Source: Bacteroidota bacterium (lineage in GTDB: Bacteria; Bacteroidota; Kryptoniia; Kryptoniales; JAKASW01). Taken from it: a DNA stretch of 6,803 nt. Of this stretch, positions 1-5,876 are shown one piece after another. The notes below the pieces were generated by a model. The model was not told the origin of the DNA and did no database searches. It saw nothing but the letters and a program-made list of their open reading frames with translations. The translations under genes and the position numbers were made by a program. The stretch covers positions 1-6,803 of the forward strand of contig JAJYGB010000324.1 in assembly GCA_021785235.1 (NCBI GenBank). Direction: 5' to 3'. Position 1 is the first letter of the stretch. Every line of letters starts with the position of its first letter.

Positions 1-1030
1 TGAAACCGGCTTCCTTTTTGAACCTGGTGATTTGGAATTCCTCGGCTTTCGTTTTGTAGGTGAACTCATCCATCTTTTGCCCGGAATTCAATATTTCACA
101 ATCCCTGAATTCATATTTCAAAATATTGAGAAGCGTCTCCACGTCTCTGAATTTATTTGTGAGACCGGCTCTGACGACATTGTCGGAATTCGCCATGCAT
201 TCGACGATATTGCCTTTGATGTAAGCGTGCGGCACGCCGGCGTCGGTGAAAATCGCCTGCCCCCGTTTGAGGTGAACCAGATTGAAAAAGAAAAACGAGA
301 GAAGTCCGACATCGGCTCCATAAACATCGTACTGCTTCAGAAACTGGATTTCCTCCGGAGCCGGAGATGTTTTGCGCGCCAGGCGTCCCCTGATCTTAAT
401 CACGCAAGATGATAGCTTCTCTTTATCTTCCGCCTTCCGCATTATATCGGCATAGAGCTCCCTGATCGCTTTTTCAAGATCTCCTGTCTTTTCAGACTCC
501 ATCAAGCGGTCGATCAGCCGCCCTTCCGCGTACTCACGCAACTCCGGCAGTGCTCGAAGTGTGGCGGCTATCTTCGCCGCTGGTTTGAATCCGACCAGCG
601 CGGTCAGTGAATCCAATGCGATGGCAGTTTCGGGCTTGTGATTATCATCGGGATATTTATCGGGATAAGAGGCGTGAAGCTTCACGGCCTGATCCTTGTT
701 GGGATGTGTTTGGATCGAGAGCGCCTCGGCAGCCGACAACACCTTCAGGAGGAACGGGAGCCTGCCCGAGAATTTCTTCGATACATACTCACCGAGGCTA
801 TCTCTTCCGAATTCCGCGATGATTTCATTCAAAGGTACGCGTCTGTCATCTATCTGAATCTCGGAAGGGGCCTTCGGATGAGCGCCGATCCATAGCTCGG
901 CATATGGTGTATCCGGTTGCGGCGCTATGCCGAGAAATTCCGGTATGAAGGCGTGCGCGTCCCTGGTTCCCCATTCATAATACTGGATCTTGTTGAATAG
1001 CTTGTACGGACGTGGAACGAATTTTAGCAA
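1..1030 (-). CDS. manA: Mannose-6-phosphate isomerase, class I (3' end cut by window edge)
   Basis: Cytoplasmic zinc enzyme that interconverts mannose 6-phosphate and fructose 6-phosphate, the entry of mannose into glycolysis or, in reverse, into GDP-mannose synthesis. The reading frame is open from the proposed start to the left edge, 343 residues. Family landmarks appear in order: QYYEWG at residues 16-21, AELWIGAHPKAPSE at 44-57, SIQTHPN at 105-111, NHKPE at 130-134, PHAY at 267-270 and VECMANSDNVVRAGLT at 276-291. By comparison with the family the zinc ligands are Gln107, His109, Glu134 and His268, all present. Class I enzymes are about 390 residues, so roughly 50 are missing to the left. 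I chose a TTG start because GGAG lies 5 bases upstream; a GTG at 1036-1034 in the same frame is the alternative, with a stop codon only seven codons before it. It lies 197 bases after the aldo-keto reductase. The identification is very secure; the start is less so. Confidence 0.96.
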   Translation of the reverse strand, partial: MLKFVPRPYKLFNKIQYYEWGTRDAHAFIPEFLGIAPQPDTPYAELWIGAHPKAPSEIQIDDRRVPLNEIIAEFGRDSLGEYVSKKFSGRLPFLLKVLSAAEALSIQTHPNKDQAVKLHASYPDKYPDDNHKPETAIALDSLTALVGFKPAAKIAATLRALPELREYAEGRLIDRLMESEKTGDLEKAIRELYADIMRKAEDKEKLSSCVIKIRGRLARKTSPAPEEIQFLKQYDVYGADVGLLSFFFFNLVHLKRGQAIFTDAGVPHAYIKGNIVECMANSDNVVRAGLTNKFRDVETLLNILKYEFRDCEILNSGQKMDEFTYKTKAEEFQITRFKKEAGF

Positions 1031-1035
1031 TGGCA

Positions 1036-1039
1036 CTCC
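1036..1039 (-). promoter_or_regulatory. Shine-Dalgarno GGAG supporting a TTG start for manA
   Basis: On the minus strand GGAG is followed by TGCCA and then TTG, a 5-base spacing. The competing GTG start (1036-1034) begins right at the end of this motif and has no well-placed Shine-Dalgarno of its own, so this site decides for TTG. No ATG is available in this frame near the conserved N-terminus. Confidence 0.6.
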
Positions 1040-1053
1040 GGAAATGATTTCCG
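1039..1053. promoter_or_regulatory. 15-bp perfect dyad touching the manA ribosome binding site
   Basis: CGGAAAT and ATTTCCG form 7-bp arms around one central base. The dyad sits 8 bases before the TTG codon, and its manA-proximal base is also the first G of the GGAG motif. As DNA it could be an operator for a dimeric regulator; as RNA it could fold into a 5-bp stem with a 5-base loop next to the ribosome site. A dyad of this size is not rare by chance in a window this long, so function is only inferred. Confidence 0.35.
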
Positions 1054-1193
1054 TTCAATTAGAGATAGAATCAATCTACGGAAATAAGATAACAAGTGGA
1101 GGACAGCTTAGGAACGCGCCCACAAGGTCATCCAGCCTTATCCTCCGCGTAAAAGTAACCGGCCATATAGACAAAAACAATAATCGATCTCCT

Positions 1194-1216
1194 CGTAGCG
1201 GCCCGGCGGCCGAACG
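1194..1216 (-). other. GC-rich stem-loop after the aldo-keto reductase gene, weak terminator candidate
   Basis: Twelve bases after the reductase stop codon, a perfect 5-bp stem (CGGCC with GGCCG, loop of 4) is extended by a 3-bp CGT/ACG stem across a small internal loop. On the transcribed strand a T-rich run (TTATTGTTTTTGT, about 1183-1171) follows, but about 10 bases after the stem instead of directly at its foot. It may slow or partly end transcription before manA, or be an mRNA-end structure. The rest of the 197-base spacer (1031-1227) holds only a 12-codon ATG frame at 1166-1128 and no recognisable gene. Confidence 0.3.
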
Positions 1217-1227
1217 GGACGGAGCCT

Positions 1228-2220
1228 CTATTTGCCGGCGAGTATTGAATCGATCTTCTTCAATTCTTCCTGGCTGAATGCCGGGCTGCCGGACGCTTTC
1301 ACCGCATCGTCGATCTGACTGACTTTGCTGGCGCCGATAACCGCCGAGGTGACCTCCTTGTGCCTCAGGACCCAGGCAAGCGCCATCTGGGCGAGCTTCT
1401 GGCCGCGGGCCTTGGCCATGTCGTTGAGTTTGCGGACTATGGCAATCTTCTCGCTCGTTACTTGTTCGGGCCGGAGGAAGCCGGTCGGTTTCGCGGCACG
1501 CGAGTCGGCGGGGATGCCCTCTAAATACTTGTCGGTCAGTAGCCCCTGGGCCAGCGGGGAGAAGACTATACAGCCTATTCCGTCATCCCTCAACTCCTTC
1601 AGAAGACCGTCTTCGATCCATCGCTCGAACATGCTGTACTTCGGCTGGTGGATGAGGATGTGCATTCCCATCGATTTCATGATCTCCTCGGCCTTCTTCG
1701 TCAGTTCGGCCGGGTAATTCGATATACCAGCGTAAAGCGCTTTGCCGCTCCGCACGATGTCACGGAGGGCACCCATCGTCTCTTCAAGCGGAGTCTCGGG
1801 ATCGGGGCGATGGTGGTAGAAAATATCGACGTAGTCGAGTCCCATGCGCTTCAGGCTCTGGTCCAGGCTGGCCACGAGGAATTTCCGCGAACCCCAGTCG
1901 CCATACGGGCCCGGCCACATCCCGTAACCTGCCTTCGATGAAATTATGAGTTCATCGCGGTAGCCCTGTAGGTCGTTTTTCAGAATGTATCCCATGGTCT
2001 CTTCGGCCGATCCGGGGGGAGGGCCGTAATTGTTCGCGAGATCGAAATGTGTTATCCCAAGGTCAAAAGCATGCCGCGCCATGGCGCGCGAGTTCTCCAG
2101 CACATCGACCCCTCCGAAATTGTGCCAGAATCCCAGGGAGATCGCGGGGAGCTGGATTCCGCTTCGACCACATCGATTGTATTTAATCTTCTCGTAACGA
2201 TTGTCATCCGGTTTATGCAT
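1228..2220 (-). CDS. yghZ: Aldo-keto reductase, YghZ/Gpr type (L-glyceraldehyde 3-phosphate reductase family)
   Basis: Cytoplasmic NADPH-dependent reductase of 330 residues. It closely follows E. coli YghZ (Gpr), which reduces L-glyceraldehyde 3-phosphate and also methylglyoxal. Shared blocks include KIKYNRCGRSGIQLPAISLG near residues 11-30, FDLANNYGPPPGSAEETMG at 59-77, ISSKAGYGMWPGPYG at 93-107, SLDQSLKRMGLDYVDIFYHH at 118-137 and IGASKVSQID at 295-304. The aldo-keto reductase catalytic tetrad is intact: Asp60, Tyr65, Lys96 and His137. It lacks a signal peptide and is slightly shorter than the E. coli protein (346). The ATG start has AAGGA 6 bases upstream. It sits 111 bases after the GH2 gene, and the heptad repeat array fills about half of that gap. 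The true substrate here is not shown; detoxifying aldehydes formed during sugar catabolism, or reducing a sugar aldehyde, are both possible. Confidence 0.93.
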   Translation of the reverse strand: MHKPDDNRYEKIKYNRCGRSGIQLPAISLGFWHNFGGVDVLENSRAMARHAFDLGITHFDLANNYGPPPGSAEETMGYILKNDLQGYRDELIISSKAGYGMWPGPYGDWGSRKFLVASLDQSLKRMGLDYVDIFYHHRPDPETPLEETMGALRDIVRSGKALYAGISNYPAELTKKAEEIMKSMGMHILIHQPKYSMFERWIEDGLLKELRDDGIGCIVFSPLAQGLLTDKYLEGIPADSRAAKPTGFLRPEQVTSEKIAIVRKLNDMAKARGQKLAQMALAWVLRHKEVTSAVIGASKVSQIDDAVKASGSPAFSQEELKKIDSILAGK

Positions 2221-2282
2221 TGCTATTCCTTTGCTATCTGTTATTCGTAACTAGTCGCTGAGGGTCAGATGCACTTGACATC

Positions 2283-2338
2283 TCTTTTCTTATTTCTTAT
2301 TTCTCATTTCTTGCCTCTGGCTTCTTGTCTCTCACTTC
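2283..2338 (-). repeat. Imperfect tandem array of eight purine-rich 7-base units
   Basis: Read on the minus strand from the end of the GH2 gene, eight units in strict 7-base register follow GARRNNA closely: GAAGTGA, GAGACAA, GAAGCCA, GAGGCAA, GAAATGA, GAAATAA, GAAATAA, GAAAAGA. A ninth, GATGTCA (2282-2276), fits less well. The first unit contains the last sense codon and the TGA stop of the GH2 gene. Because 7 is not a multiple of 3, the TGA and two TAA triplets in units 5-7 fall in successive frames, closing all three frames within 17 bases. The pattern is clear in the sequence; its role, if any, is unknown. Confidence 0.7.
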
Positions 2339-4443
2339 CCAAATCTCCACCAGCACTGGTCAAAATATTCTTTGCCGTCAATCAAAGCAACCGCCCTGAC
2401 ACTATTGGAGCCCGCGTTCAACTTTACATCCCTCCAGAAGAACCGGTGGTCTTCGCTGGACTTCTTACCGAGCGAAGTGCCGTCGAGAAAGAGTTCGATG
2501 TTACTGGCATTTGAATATACTTCGACGGTGATGAGCGGGGTATCTCTGACCGTGAACATCTTGCTGTTGATGTGGACCATCGGCTCGGGGTTCCAGTTAA
2601 CCTTGTACCAGTAATAGGCGTCTTTCTTCGTCTCGTGTCCATGAGTTATAATTCCCTTGTCGTTGATACCCGGCCTGAAACCTTCCCTCCTGGAATCGGA
2701 GGCGAAGTCGTACATATTCCATAGTGTTGAAAACCAGATAAAGGGTCTTGACTCGATTGCCTTCCAGCTTATTTCGTGAAATTCCGTCTGGTATTCCTCC
2801 GGATGCCAGGGCCCGTCGGTGCGCGGCTGGTTTGCCGGGAGTTCTTCGTGCTGGTAAACACTGCCGCCGGCGCCGTATTCGCTGAGGCCAATGGCGCGGT
2901 TCGGGTGTTCACTGTGCCACTTGTCAAGATAAGTGCCGAGATCGCGCGCGCTGCCATAGTACCACCCGAAGTACTTGTTCATGCCGAGCACATCCGTAAC
3001 AAAATTCGTCGAGTCTTCGTCGTCCGATGCGGATGTCGTCGGTCTCGTCGGGTCCTCCTTCTTAGCCAGCTCATTGAGTTTCCGGACAAGGGGCAGCGGA
3101 TCAGGACCCCTCACGTTATGAATCTCGTTGAAGATGCCCCAGAACAAAACCGATGGGTGGTTGTAATTCTGGCGAATGAGTTCGGTCAACTGTTGTTCGG
3201 CGTTCTCAGAAAACGATTTCGAATCGACAGTCTGGTTGACCAGCGGAATTTCCGTCCAGACGACGATGCCGTACTTGTCGCAGAGCCTGTACATCTCCTG
3301 GCCGTACTGGTAGTGGGACATCCTTATCATGGTCGCGCCGATGGCGATGATATCCCTCATTTCCTGGCGACGATCCGCGTCCGTTATGGCGCGGCCCTCA
3401 TCCTTCCTGTCTTCATGAAGCGCAACACCGTGGAGTTTGTACGGCTGGCCGTTCAAGTAAAAGCCGCTGTCCGGGTCGACCCTGTAGTACCTGAGTCCGA
3501 GCGGCTGCTCCTCCCTGTCGACAAGCTTATTATCATGATAGACGGACACGACGACCGTGTAAAGATACGGATCGATCCTTCCGTTCCATAAATGCGGGTT
3601 TTTGATGGTCATTTCCTGGTCGACCTTATTACCGACATAAGGACCGACTTTCGACCTGGCCTCAACTTCTTTCACAACCCCGCCTTCGCTATCGTACACG
3701 GCCGACTTGACAACCACATCGGCCGCCGACCTGGAATCGTTACTCAGAATGGTGGTTAGCCGCAAGTCCGCGAATTTATCCGTGACTTTTTTCTGAGTGA
3801 TGAATATTCCCGGAGATGCGTAGTCGGTGAGGGATATGTGCACCGGGTTTGTCAGCATGAGGCTTGCTCTGCGGTAGAGCCCGCCCTCCATAGTGAAGTC
3901 GGCGCTGATGGGCGCGATCTGGAATTCTCTGGATTTGTCGGGCGCGGTATTGTCGACCCTCACCGCGATTACGTTTGTCTCTCCTGGTCTCAGGAAGCCC
4001 GTAATATTGAAGACAAAAGCGGCGAAGCCGCCCTTGTGTTCCCCCACGAATCTGCCATTGACATACACATCAGCCACGAAGCCGGCGGCGCCGAAACGAA
4101 CGAAGACCATTTTACCGTCGAATTCCTTCGGCACGGTGAAAGACTTTCTGTACCATGCCGGGCCCCTGTAGTAGTCATTTCCACCGTCCTGGCCGTCGAG
4201 ATTGTTCCATGTGTGAGGGAGACAGACCGTGCTCCATTGCGCGTCGACAAAATCGGCATGCGAGGCGTCCTTTATGTCTCCTTTGATGAATTTCCAGCCG
4301 CTATTGAACTGAAGAGTCATGCGTCCAGCACTCCCGACCCAGGCAATATCCTGAGTAGAGATCGGATCATGCGAGCGCGGTGCGGCGTTGGTGACAAGGG
4401 TGCTCATAATCGAGAAAATAATCATCAACAGCAGTTTTTTCAT
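2332..4443 (-). CDS. Secreted GH2 beta-glycosidase (beta-galactosidase type)
   Basis: A 703-residue exo-acting glycoside hydrolase of family 2, which removes a terminal beta-linked sugar with retention of configuration. A Sec signal peptide occupies residues 1-20 (MKK, then a hydrophobic run to VTNA, cleavage likely before Ala21), so it acts in the periplasm or outside. Domains: an N-terminal jelly-roll at about 40-200 (FNSGWKF, HTWN, YYRGPAWYRKSF), an Ig-like domain at about 200-320, a TIM barrel at about 325-615, and a C-terminal Ig-like domain of the DUF4982 kind at about 620-700 (EVYSNASNIELFLDG). The acid/base is Glu440 in FWGIFNEI and the nucleophile is Glu522 in GLSEYGAGG. The segment DFASDSRREGFRPGINDKGI at 579-598 is typical of compact beta-galactosidases. 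It is much shorter than LacZ (about 1020), as usual for this subgroup. AGGAGG lies 8 bases before the ATG. Beta-galactosidase is the best guess; beta-mannosidase or beta-glucuronidase activity cannot be excluded. Confidence 0.93.
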   Translation of the reverse strand: MKKLLLMIIFSIMSTLVTNAAPRSHDPISTQDIAWVGSAGRMTLQFNSGWKFIKGDIKDASHADFVDAQWSTVCLPHTWNNLDGQDGGNDYYRGPAWYRKSFTVPKEFDGKMVFVRFGAAGFVADVYVNGRFVGEHKGGFAAFVFNITGFLRPGETNVIAVRVDNTAPDKSREFQIAPISADFTMEGGLYRRASLMLTNPVHISLTDYASPGIFITQKKVTDKFADLRLTTILSNDSRSAADVVVKSAVYDSEGGVVKEVEARSKVGPYVGNKVDQEMTIKNPHLWNGRIDPYLYTVVVSVYHDNKLVDREEQPLGLRYYRVDPDSGFYLNGQPYKLHGVALHEDRKDEGRAITDADRRQEMRDIIAIGATMIRMSHYQYGQEMYRLCDKYGIVVWTEIPLVNQTVDSKSFSENAEQQLTELIRQNYNHPSVLFWGIFNEIHNVRGPDPLPLVRKLNELAKKEDPTRPTTSASDDEDSTNFVTDVLGMNKYFGWYYGSARDLGTYLDKWHSEHPNRAIGLSEYGAGGSVYQHEELPANQPRTDGPWHPEEYQTEFHEISWKAIESRPFIWFSTLWNMYDFASDSRREGFRPGINDKGIITHGHETKKDAYYWYKVNWNPEPMVHINSKMFTVRDTPLITVEVYSNASNIELFLDGTSLGKKSSEDHRFFWRDVKLNAGSNSVRAVALIDGKEYFDQCWWRFGK

Positions 4444-4535
4444 GGGATGACCCTCCTGCCGAATGTTATGTCCATTTCGAACCCCCGATGTCGCCGATTA
4501 TCCAACCGGCGCCGATCCGGAATTCGAGGTGTCCT

Positions 4536-4572
4536 GGCTCCGGCCACCGCGGATCCAGCGTGAACCGGAGCC
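4536..4572 (-). other. Strong stem-loop in the GH5-A to GH2 spacer
   Basis: GGCTCCGG (4536-4543) and CCGGAGCC (4565-4572) form a perfect 8-bp stem. Inside, CA(C)CGC and GCGTG add about 5 more pairs around a 7-base loop (4551-4557). It lies 15 bases after the GH5-A stop codon and about 90 bases before the GH2 start. No T-run follows on either strand, so it is not a standard intrinsic terminator. A structure that protects or marks an mRNA end, letting GH5-A and GH2 be expressed at different levels, is a reasonable inference. A 7-bp direct repeat, CGCCGAT at 4492-4498 and 4510-4516, lies between it and the GH2 gene. Confidence 0.5.
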
Positions 4573-4587
4573 TAGAATAAATCTCCA

Positions 4588-5682
4588 TCAATGGGTGGAT
4601 GTCGAGTCCATTCCCGGTATTTGGTTATGGACAGCCTCCTCGAAGAACTTGCCGCCTGCGGTCAGATCATAAGTCTTCCACGAGGTGAACATAGGCGGCC
4701 CCCAGTTGGGATCGAAGACCCACCAGATCCAGCTTATGTGTTTCTTTTCGAAATACTCCATAATGGTCCTGCCATAGTCGAGGTTGGCCTGCATGTCGGG
4801 CAGCGTGAAGCCCAGCTCGGTGGCGACGACCGGATAAGTATCGGCGGCAAACCCAAAATCTTCTTCCCACTTCGGCACGTACGGCGGGGTCCTCTTATGC
4901 GGGTATGGATGAACCACGTATCCGATTCCCTGCGCGTCGATGGGAGCGTAGTGGAGTGGAGTCAGATCGTAAGCCCAATCGAACCCGGCGACAAGCGGAA
5001 TGCTCTTGTTGTCGTATGCCCTTATAAGCTTGATCAGATTTTCGTTGATTGTCTTCCACTTATCCCACGACAGATTCCCGAGCATCCCGCGGAAATCGGT
5101 CGGCTCGTTGAACAGCTCCGAGAACGCCACGGTGTTGTTGCCGGCGAAGTGCATGGCGATCGTTCGCCAGAAGTTATATGTCTCCTCCAGAGAAGTAGTG
5201 TACATGGGATCCTGGAACAGCCCTTCTTCGAGATTGCCTATTGAATGCCAGTCGATATCGACGTAGAGGCTCTCTTCAGTGCACCAGTCGACCGCCTGGT
5301 CCAGAAGCTTCAGGTACTTCGCGGGAGTTTCGCCGCGCCAGGCAACCGGATGAACCGGGATGCGGACTATCATCGCGCCCGTCTCCTTCACCTTCACGAA
5401 GAAAGCCTTGTCCCAGTGCCCGTCGCCAAGAATTTTTGTCGGATCCGCAACAGACAATCCCTTGAAAAGAACCGTATCACCGAGCGAATTGACGAACCTG
5501 TTCCCTTCTACTCTTATTAAGGGGAGCGTCTGGTTTGTGTTCGGAGGGAATCCCGGGAAGCGCTCATCCCACCATTCCCGGTGAACATTGGACTGGGCGG
5601 TCTTGCCGCTCTGTGCCACGACCGCACTTGCCATCGCGATGACCGCTACCAGCGTTGAAAACAGGGAAAAATACTTCTTCAT
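4588..5682 (-). CDS. Secreted GH5 endo-glycanase (cellulase/mannanase family), copy A
   Basis: A 364-residue retaining glycoside hydrolase of family 5, one (beta/alpha)8 barrel without an added binding module. Residues 1-23 are a Sec signal peptide with likely cleavage at VVA|Q24; there is no lipobox Cys and no evident C-terminal sorting domain. The catalytic domain runs from about 56 to 352. Landmarks: Arg107 in MIVRIPVH, His146 in IDWHSIGN, acid/base Glu193 in ELFNEPT, His258 in VHPYPHKR, nucleophile Glu289 in VATELGF, and the aromatic WIWWVFD at 318-324. The ATG has AAGGAG 5 bases upstream. It follows a paralogue (copy B) after 186 bases; between the conserved Arg and the nucleophile 140 of 183 residues match by hand count. 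Two replacements near the active site are noteworthy: Asp142 where copy B has Ile, and Ser188 where copy B has Phe. The subfamily, and so whether glucan, mannan or another beta-glycan is cut, cannot be read from the sequence alone. Confidence 0.93.
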   Translation of the reverse strand: MKKYFSLFSTLVAVIAMASAVVAQSGKTAQSNVHREWWDERFPGFPPNTNQTLPLIRVEGNRFVNSLGDTVLFKGLSVADPTKILGDGHWDKAFFVKVKETGAMIVRIPVHPVAWRGETPAKYLKLLDQAVDWCTEESLYVDIDWHSIGNLEEGLFQDPMYTTSLEETYNFWRTIAMHFAGNNTVAFSELFNEPTDFRGMLGNLSWDKWKTINENLIKLIRAYDNKSIPLVAGFDWAYDLTPLHYAPIDAQGIGYVVHPYPHKRTPPYVPKWEEDFGFAADTYPVVATELGFTLPDMQANLDYGRTIMEYFEKKHISWIWWVFDPNWGPPMFTSWKTYDLTAGGKFFEEAVHNQIPGMDSTSTH

Positions 5683-5847
5683 AGCTTCTCCTTCCGTTTA
5701 ACAGGCTTGCGTACGATACCGTGCGTCTCTCTGATGTGGTCGGACTGGAAAACAAGCCATTTATTGTAATGAGAATTTGACGTAGATGAAATAGCCCGGA
5801 GATTATCGTCCAGGACTGTTGAGCTTTTCGCCGGGTGGATTGCATCC

Positions 5848-5876
5848 GGAAATTCTCCCGATAGCGGGCTAATTCC
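5848..5876 (-). other. Imperfect stem-loop overlapping the GH5-B stop codon
   Basis: An inner perfect stem CCCG/CGGG (loop of 4, 5861-5864) is flanked by a CT/CT internal loop and an outer GGA(A)ATT/AATTCC stem with one bulged base. The GH5-B stop codon TAG (5871-5869) lies inside one arm. No T-run follows on the minus strand, so a standard terminator is unlikely. It may be an mRNA 3'-end structure or chance folding. The remaining spacer to GH5-A holds the GH5-A Shine-Dalgarno and nothing else I can support. Confidence 0.3.

Noticed and set aside
36..190. Four GAATTC words within about 155 bases at the left end
   Set aside because: They fall inside conserved manA coding sequence, in different frames and at irregular spacing; likely chance.
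32..412. Open plus-strand frame over the left end
   Set aside because: It lies antisense to manA, whose frame is full of family motifs; the plus-strand translation resembles nothing and lacks a ribosome site.
2776..3591. Long plus-strand frame of 271 codons opposite the GH2 gene
   Set aside because: It is antisense to the GH2 barrel; long antisense frames are common opposite conserved coding sequence, and its translation shows no domain.
4474..4488. GGGGGTTCGAA on the minus strand, like a tRNA T-arm
   Set aside because: There is no matching acceptor stem, anticodon arm or second half of the T-stem around it.
4591..5244. Plus-strand frame of 217 codons, with a similar 207-codon frame at 5908-6531
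   Set aside because: The two resemble each other only because the GH5 paralogues beneath them do; both are antisense shadows.
5763..5768. TACAAT on the minus strand as a -10 box for GH5-A
   Set aside because: No acceptable -35 element lies 16-18 bases upstream, and no Bacteroidota-type TAnnTTTG element fits, so a promoter cannot be supported.
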